This document shows positions 57,301 to 64,000 of a stretch of DNA of 64,000 bases, one piece after another; the first letter of the stretch is position 1; each line of letters starts with the position of its first letter. Under the pieces are notes generated by a model. It made no database searches. It had not been told where the DNA came from and worked only from the letters and a program-made list of their open reading frames with translations. Made by a program: the position numbers and the translations under genes. Origin of the DNA: Pinus tabuliformis (Eukaryota > Streptophyta > Pinopsida > Pinales > Pinaceae); NCBI GenBank assembly GCA_031772625.1, contig CM062814.1, forward strand, positions 368,909,781 through 368,973,780. Reading direction: 5' to 3'.

Positions 57301-57466
57301 AGATGTTGGCATTTTAAAGACATACTTAGCATGTGGAAACAATTTTTGGAAAAAAAAATGATGTATTAAAAAGTCTAAAAAAAACAGAGATTACATATAT
57401 TGAAACTGTCCTTGTAGCCCCTTTATAGATCAAACAATGGCTAAAGTTATATTATTGTAGCCTAAG
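54331..57466. other. AT-rich spacer with a 90-bp tandem duplication
   Basis: No gene seen in about 3.1 kb. At 56037-56126 and 56127-56217 a 90-bp unit (TGATATTATTCATGAAAAAA...) is duplicated. The short frames here are scattered AT-rich stretches without family resemblance. Confidence 0.6.
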
Positions 57467-59349
57467 TCATTTAAACTTGCTGGAATCTTTAGCCTTCAAA
57501 GTAGCAAACCTAGTGGGTTTAGTGAGAGCAATGCTAGTTGAACATATATGCTCTATGTATTGTTTGCGTGACTTGAACCCACGAGCTTTCAAGTCCTTTG
57601 GCGTGATTTTGGTCCTTTTAACCATAGCATCAACATTTATCTTTTTTGTTTTCTGTGGAAATGCCAACATTATCAATAAATATCAAAATCCACATAGATA
57701 TAATGAAAATATGCTGACCATGTAACGAATATGAAAATACATTTCATTGACTAGCTATCAATAAATATCAAAATCTATATAGATATAATGAGAATATGGT
57801 GAACATCTAAGGAATATGAAAAGAAATTACATTAACTAGTCATAAAAAAATACGTCAATGTTATTATGAGCTAAGATATGTAGTATATAACTTACCTCTC
57901 CTAATTTATCTTGAAGTCTAGGTGAATGCCGCAATGGTTGAGGAGAATGTGATTTTTGCTGAGTATCATGTCCACCATCATACATGTGCAAAGGTGTTTT
58001 AGGAGATGTATATTCATTACTCTGAACATTAGATTATACATAGATATAAGTATGTGAATCAAAAAGAATTAAATGTAAAAATATGATAAAATTATAAGAG
58101 TATAAATAAATATAGTCTTACCTTGCATTGTGACATTGGACATGAAGATGGTTGTAGCATTTGAACCATTTCATTTCCATTCTTCTTAAGGCTTCTACAA
58201 GGGGTTTTCATTGATTGTGATGGTTCCAAAGGGAACACCTGCACCATAAATAAGAAATAACACACACGCACATAATAAAAAAAAATCAAAGATAAGGATA
58301 TATAATACATGACATCCATTTCTCATCCCATCATTATGGTAAAACATAACAATTTAATCCCATCATTATGGTAAAACATAACAATTTATATATTAATATT
58401 TTCGCTGGAATAGGTTATATGGATTAAAAACTTACTGGCCCAGTAACCCCTTGAAAACCTTGAAATCTAGGTGAGCGTCGCAATGGTTGGTGGCTTGAAT
58501 TTGGGAAATTTTGTTGATTAGGCTATGCATATCAATAACAATGAGAAATTAGTATACAATTATAATAAATATAAATATTATTTAATGTTAAAATGTCTAA
58601 AAAATTAATATCTCCAAAAAAATGGACTCAACTGTGTTGTCATTGTCCTGATTGGTTTCATCAAAGTTTAATATATGGCTGTGCCCATCTGATCCTTCTT
58701 CCCCCACATCATCGGGAACCTCAGTGCTTGCTTTCTCTTTTATAGCAATATCTATGCGCTTCATTTTCTGCATGCGTCTACGAGGTAGACTCTGATCCCA
58801 ACGTTGAATTTTTTCACAAATCCTTTGCTTCGAAGTGTCATTAAGTTGATCAAATGTAGCAACTGACTGTGAAAACAAGTTTCAATGAATTTAGTCCACA
58901 ACAATAAATTAATATTAATAGAAAACATATACAGATAAATACTAATAAATACTTACAGCTGAATGAATTTCTTCATTGACAATATTAATAAAAAATCATA
59001 TACAAATAAATACTAATAAATACTTACAGCTGAAAGAATTTCTTCATTGACAAATCTTTTATATGCTTGTTGTCGTGCACGACATAGCCTTGCATCTAAG
59101 TCATTGTATTTTGGCATTTTGCCTTTTAATTGCACTTGTTGATTTGACCGCCCATGTAGCATTTGCATCTCTTGCTCGACCTCTTTGACGTGGAGGAATT
59201 GGTGGGAGATTGTGGGTGGTAGCGCGATGATGATTAAGGCCAGATAGCTTAGATCGACTGAAATTCCCCGCACAGCCACCAACAAGACAAGTGAACACTT
59301 GCTTGGTGCCTTTGATAGTTACCTCCCATTCATGTCTAATTTCCTCCAT
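57467..59349 (-). CDS. Uncharacterised six-exon gene with a C2H2-like finger
   Basis: Minus-strand exons with clean GT/AG borders: 59349-59028, 58866-58633, 58522-58436, 58238-58122, 58021-57896 and 57652-57467, ending in TGA. All five introns are in phase 0. The first exon starts MEEIRHEWEVTIKGTKQVFT, then CLVGGCAGNFSRSKLSGLNH and HRATTH, a C2H2- or BED-like finger. A one-base shift in that exon is needed to reach the frame VKEVEQEMQMLHGRSNQQV, which continues across the splice into FDQLNDTSKQRICEKIQRWD. Exons C and E share the motif QPLRRSPRFQ / QPLRHSPRLQ. The last exon is basic (KTKKINVDAMVKRTKITPKD). The product is about 355 aa, perhaps nuclear. It may be a host gene or a transposon accessory gene. 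Confidence 0.65.
57672..57840. repeat. 85-bp tandem duplication in the last intron
   Basis: Two diverged copies (57672-57756 and 57757-57840) beginning ATCAATAAATATCAAAATC. The left copy overlaps the intron side of the last acceptor region. Confidence 0.8.
58325..58388. repeat. 32-bp perfect tandem duplication in an intron
   Basis: ATCCCATCATTATGGTAAAA... occurs twice in direct succession (58325-58356, 58357-58388), inside the third intron of the six-exon gene. Confidence 0.85.
58911..59051. repeat. 70-bp tandem duplication copying a splice donor
   Basis: 58911-58980 and 58981-59051 are copies that both contain the end of exon 1 and its donor (on the minus strand TCAGCT followed by GTAAGTATT). 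The gene therefore has two donor sites about 71 bp apart. Confidence 0.85.
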
Positions 59350-59599
59350 TTTCTTACTTCCTTATAAATGAATATGTAAACAACAATGTTGTTAAAAACA
59401 TCATAAAAACAGATTAAAATAAAAATCAATATTCATATCTATTTTTTTGTGGTCACTGTTGCACATCCGGCCAGGACAAAGTCTGTAAGTGCTTTCATCC
59501 ACTGATTTTAGTCTGATTTTAGTTTAACGATTATGTTTTTTTCTTTGGAATTTCTTGAAAGAAAAAAATTGCAGAGATTTTAGTAAATGTAAATAAAAA
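59350..59599. other. Upstream region of the six-exon gene
   Basis: Short AT-rich stretch between the start of the six-exon gene and the end of the right DeSI fragment, with no further gene. The two are on the same strand. Confidence 0.4.
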
Positions 59600-60034
59600 T
59601 TATGTGTTTTTGACGGTGTTAAATTTATTTCTTAGAGTAGCTTCAAACTGCATTATCATTGGCATTATTAAAGGGCCCATTGGGCTGTTCATCACTTCTT
59701 GTGGGAGCCTAAGGATGAAATCTGGGGTGTTGCAGCCAACCAAAAACTGTGCAACCTCATTGCTGAAGTTGTTACAGTTATGGTGCAACAAACTATATGT
59801 TTCATCTGTATAGCGAGGGCTTATTTCTTCCAGGAATTCTTCAAACATTTCCATCGGGACGTGAGTGACACCCAACTCAACCACTTTCCACGGTTTTCCA
59901 TAAGGAGTTTGCCCTGTAGGGTTGTGTTGAATACCACCCCCAAAGTAATACACCTTCCCATAAACTACCACACCGGTATGCCAAATTCCTTCAATGGCTT
60001 TTCCAAGAAAACTAGTTGAGAGTTGACGAGCAAG
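59600..60034 (-). pseudogene. DeSI/PPPDE-type peptidase exon, right copy
   Basis: The minus-strand frame matches the left fragment (LARQLSTSFLGKAIEGIWHT, YSLLHHNCNNFSNEVAQFLV) and runs beyond it through SPMGPLIMPMIMQFEATLRN to a stop at 59600. The catalytic His and Cys are present. It extends 87 bp beyond the inner end of the inverted repeat, so this copy is the more complete one and probably the source. Upstream coding exons with the N-terminal VYDLS part are not seen in the arm. It may be the last exon of a gene whose first exons are lost or too diverged, so I list it as a fragment. Confidence 0.75.
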
Positions 60035-62368
60035 TATTCAAACACTGTATTTACAAAAATAAAATTTTTGAGATTTTTACGCAAATCCAAAATTCACTAT
60101 AATAATAACATGTTTAGATCTTTGTGGCAATTGGATTGGATCACTTTGTGGGATATACTCCAGACAATCGAAAGGTGAAAACAGAAATAAATTTTAGATT
60201 CCATGGATTAGTTCTGTTTTGTGATTAAATTTCCTGTGAAATTATATTTTTAAGAGTATTGAGTTGATTTTGAAAATGGACAGCTTCCGTCTCAACACCA
60301 GCTATTGTTTGCATCTCGTTGGGTTCAGTTTTATTAGTATGTATGATCATTATAGCTCTCTACCGTTCAAATCAGCCTAAGCCATTTACTAAAGGGGATG
60401 CGAACAAAATGGGTCAAGGTATTATTTCTCTGGATCATATCATGGATTTAAGAATTATATCAACATCAATATGTGTCCTTTGTTTAAAAAATGCTTTGAT
60501 GTCCTGACCAGGTTCTCCAAGGTTAGTAATATTGCACATGGACATGGCCCTTCTCATGTATGATGACATAATGCAGATTCAGAGATGCCTAACATCTGCT
60601 TCGTTAGTTTCTGACCATCTCATGGCCTTTCTCTACAATGAGAGCCCCGCTGAGGTATTCAAACCTCGAAACCTTTCCCTACTGATTAGGTATCTAACCC
60701 TTCAAGTTCTCGCTATTGGATTTCAACTGAACGTGTAATGCGTTTATGAATAAGGACCGGGATATTTTTTTATAGTAAAGTACTTTGGATTTGGAGTTGT
60801 TATTACAACTATGAATTCTTTTTAATGAAAACAGTTTTTTTTTTTTTAAAGAAGAGGTGCTTAAGCGTTCACTTTTTCTTTGGTAATTAGGTATTTAAGC
60901 TTTCAATTTCTCCGTATTGAGTTCCAGGTAAGGATGCTTGTGAGAATATGACGTGGAATATTTCTATATTAAACTCTTTCGAATTGTTTTTACTACTGAA
61001 AAATTTTATTAGTAGGTTTTCTCAACTGAGCAAAGTTTATAAATGTATTCTCAAGAATTGTAAGACAATTGCTATTAAAAGACTATATATACACACACCA
61101 TCGACAAAGTTTGCGGGAATTCGAAACTGAGTTAGAGACTGTTGGAAGCATCTCGTATTTATTTTTCATAACAAATTTGCATGATGATGAATATCACCCA
61201 GGTATTCTTTCAATTGGAGGAACAAATCAACAAAGCAAAACGGCCAGAAACATGAAAATAATTTATTCAAAGACAGGCAAAACGTGAGAATAAAGCTAGA
61301 TCAGTGCATCGACGCAAGAATCTACCATTCTGGACCGGGCAGTTTTTCTCGTGAAGAATCAAAAGGCCTGATCAAGTTTTCCAATAACAGAATCGGCTAT
61401 TTTAAGCCGATACGCCAAACAAACTATCGTTCAAACGCGCAAACAAAGCTTGAACAGGAGAAGGTAACAAAGCAACTTAAAAGATCCAAGAAAATAAAAG
61501 GCCGCTTCAGCTAAACGCCGCATATTGCACGATCGAAAAAGATAAAAATGCAGCACGCCTAAAAGGCCGTAGCACGGAGGCAGAGGGTTTAAGCCGACGA
61601 ACTTCAAACCGCCTCACCCCTGCGGCCGTCTGAGAAAACCCAAGCCCCCTCCCCGCCCTAAAAGAAACAACCTGAACTTTCACACTTACTTAACTATAAC
61701 TGAATTCAACAAATAAATAGCAATAAAATGTGTCCACAAAAATCGGCGATGAAATCAAATTATCTCCAATAACAATGAAAACGAAATCCGATCTTACGTA
61801 CAAATCACATACAAGAGAGGATTTACAGGGCGGATTAACTTAATAAGCAGTCAAAAATATATGTTTTACAGTATAAATTCCATTACAGTATATATTTTGG
61901 AACACAATTTAACTTCCGTTTGCTAAAAACTAGAACTAGTGCATCCACCATTTACTGAAGATGTAGCAGCACTAACCTTGCAGACCGCTGCTCTCGATAA
62001 CTAGTGGCCAGGTGCTCCAGGTCTGCTCTGTTCCGAATTGCCGAATTGAACTGCAGATAATCCGCCGGGACTTTGAAGGCCGGAGGAGGTTGGTGAGCTC
62101 TCCCCTCCGGCATTAATCCTGATGCCATCAATACGATGTGAGGGATGTCCTGACTGCAAGGTTGGCGGCGGATCCATACTTCGGCAGATTTACTTCATCA
62201 ATACAATGCCATGAATGAACTGCAAGGTTGGCGGCGGGCAGGTCGGAGAGGGCTTTTTGCTGGGCAGCCGGAAAGGTATGGTCGATGCCGTCGATGCTGT
62301 CGCCGGGCTCTGACAGAGGTACCCTCCATAGCATTAACTTTGCTATGGGGGTGGAAATAGGAATTGCC
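59687..62368 (-). repeat. Right arm of the 2.68-kb inverted repeat
   Basis: Reverse complement of 35542-38225. Near its outer end the 16-bp text GGCAATTCCTATTTCC (on the minus strand) is present twice in tandem (62353-62390), while the left arm has only one copy at its edge. The outer breakpoint therefore lies inside a short tandem repeat. Confidence 0.9.
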
Positions 62369-62390
62369 TTCACGGAAATAGGAATTGCCG

Positions 62391-62868
62391 TGAATGCCCT
62401 CATTCATACCTAAGGTACACTATTAACACAAAATTTTGTCCTTTAATGTCATTATTGTCAATATTTTCAATTTCCGGCCATTCCACCAGTTCACCCATCA
62501 TTGACACGGGTGACTCATTCGGTAACCATACGCATCCTTCAAATCCATTTAACTTGGACGGGAGTTATTCTTATTCTTAAATGTGATCAGCTGACTTCCT
62601 TGCGGTACATCAGTATATTGTGTATTTTATTGTATATATCACTAGGTTCTTAATTTTTTTTTATAAGCATTCAACACGCGGAGGGTTTTTACGTTGTTAT
62701 TATAGCTTTCCATTTGCAGATAAGACTGAAAGTTTTGGGTTATCTTTAATCCATGTTTCGTACGATTTTTCAACCTATTACGAAAAAACAATTGAATCAC
62801 TGCGAATATTCTCATGTGGGCGGCTCTACCGTAATGGATATTCTCATGTGCCACATTTATCTTATTTC
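62391..62868. other. Spacer, no gene seen
   Basis: Sequence without recognisable coding or structural features. Confidence 0.4.
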
Positions 62869-63432
62869 GCACTGCGTCATTTAATTGGGTCAGAGAAAGA
62901 CGTGAGACAGACGGAAGTTTCTGTGTGATTGGAGATTTGTTATGAAGTGGCAAGCTTTCCATGAAATTGTTTGAAAATGAAATTAAAAATAAATAATGGT
63001 AACACTGACTTTTTTTATGGCGCACTGCATCATTTAATTGGCTCAGAGAAAGACTTTAGACATATGGAAGTTTCTTTGTCACTGGAATTTTGTTACGAAA
63101 CGGAAAGTTTGAAAATGAAATTAAAAATAAATAGTAAAGCCAAAATTTGTTTGTGTGTGTTTAACGTTAATGGTATCACTATCGGTTCTTATTTTTATTT
63201 CTGTGGTTTCAATAGTCTCCGATCAACTATTTCATTTTCATTTTAGACATATGGAAGTTTCTGTGTCATTGGATTTTTGTTATGAAACGGCAAGTTTGAA
63301 AATGAAATTAAATATAAATAATAAAGCCAAAATTTGTTTGTGTGTGTTTAACGTTAATTTTATCACTATCGGTTTTTATTTTTATTTCTGTGGTTTCAAT
63401 AGTCTCCAATCAACTTTTTCATTTTCATTTTA
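62869..63432 (+). repeat. Tandem repeat with a 187-bp unit
   Basis: Two good copies (63058-63244 and 63245-63432) and a partial, more diverged one (about 62869-62990) share AGACATATGGAAGTTTCT, a GAAAATGAAATTAAA run and TTTGTGTGTGTTTAACGTTA. The open frames of about 90 codons arise from the repeat and overlap one another. Confidence 0.85.
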
Positions 63433-64000
63433 AATCATCTCGCTGGTTTTTTTTGGCTCATTACTATTTTAGTATGTAAACTTTTGAATTTTTTTAATAA
63501 TATTTAATTAATTTTGCTTTAAACTTAATAGATTTTGTTTTTATGAAATTTATTTTTAAGAATATTTAATAATAGAGTATAATCAAAGTGAATGGGATAT
63601 ATGGTAATTAATATTTAAAATTCCTATTAAAAAATTAAGATGTACATCATTCTTCTTTGAATTTTGAGTTCCACTGAAATATAGGGAAATTAGTCTCATA
63701 AAATTTTGTTTTTAATTATTTAAACAGAAATAAATTATATAATTTGATTAGTTATTATATTGAATTTTAATGGAGTGCTAATATCATGGAAATTAACACA
63801 AAATTATAATATCATGAAAATTAACACAAAATTATAATTTAAATTTGCGTGTTAAAGGATGCTAGCTTGAGTTTATGGTGAATAATTTATTTCTCTGATT
63901 TTTTTTGGACATATTCTATAACTAACCAAATTATAATATTTATAAAATTATGGTCTTTTTTATAATAATTATAATTAATGTAACGTATATCTAATCTAAT
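63433..64000. other. AT-rich end of the window
   Basis: No gene. A 28-bp unit (ATATCATGGAAATTAACACA...) is duplicated at about 63781-63836. Confidence 0.5.

Noticed and set aside
35542-62368. Giant MULE with the 2.68-kb arms as terminal inverted repeats
   Set aside because: No target duplication flanks the arms, the arms carry gene-like sequence with a tandem duplication at one inner edge, and the outer edge falls in an unrelated short tandem repeat. It is kept only as an alternative in the findings.
62971-63433. Two overlapping frames of about 91 codons
   Set aside because: Both are produced by the 187-bp tandem repeat and shift against each other between copies.
1-64000. tRNA or rRNA genes
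   Set aside because: No cloverleaf with A and B boxes or rRNA-like block was recognised by eye. The tRNA-like matches are retrotransposon primer sites only.

Overview
The window looks like nuclear DNA of a seed plant. It has spliceosomal introns with GT/AG borders, nested LTR retrotransposons with plant-type primer sites, a plant L1-type LINE, a Mutator-like (MULE) transposase gene with plant introns, and an HSPRO-type gene found only in plants. The amount and nesting of repeats would suit a large genome, perhaps a gymnosperm, but that is inference. Nothing suggests an organelle or a prokaryote.

Layout. (1) 1-18510 is a retrotransposon nest. Element B (3724-18510) is a decayed Ty3/gypsy element. 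Element A (1-3723, left end outside the window), a Tat/Ogre-like element, sits in B's 5' LTR. Element C (8700-13245), a pol-less relative of A with two 1131-bp LTRs and target duplication CCAGC, sits in B's pol region. (2) 18511-21228 is flanking DNA with two decayed gene fragments, one of them Kelch-repeat. (3) 21229-33250 is a 5'-truncated LINE with a 14-bp target duplication and poly(A) tail. It is split by a young, apparently intact Ty1/copia element (23304-31214, 1376-bp LTRs, TCAGA duplication, one 1613-codon polyprotein). (4) 33251-35541 is AT-rich flank. (5) 35542-38225 and 59687-62368 are a near-identical 2.68-kb inverted repeat; each arm carries a fragment of a DeSI/PPPDE-type peptidase gene pointing inward. 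(6) Between the arms lie an intact HSPRO-like gene, a seven-exon MULE transposase gene, duplicated ABCB-transporter fragments, a 3.6-kb minisatellite of 17/19-bp units that is open in all frames, AT-rich spacer, and an uncharacterised six-exon minus-strand gene. (7) 62369-64000 is AT-rich and contains a 187-bp tandem repeat.

The most unusual signal is in the noncoding parts of elements A and C. Each holds a run of short hairpins whose stems differ while the loop repeats the motif CTCGTTAAA (or CTCATTAAA). Some copies show paired stem changes, which argues for selected RNA structure. Other points worth following are the inverted duplication with its cargo, the unknown six-exon gene, the domain order of element B, and the copia LTR's CTGCGTC/GACGCAG palindromes downstream of the TATA box. 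The likely functional protein genes are the copia polyprotein, the HSPRO-like gene, the MULE transposase (one probable frameshift) and the six-exon gene (one probable frameshift). The rest is decayed.
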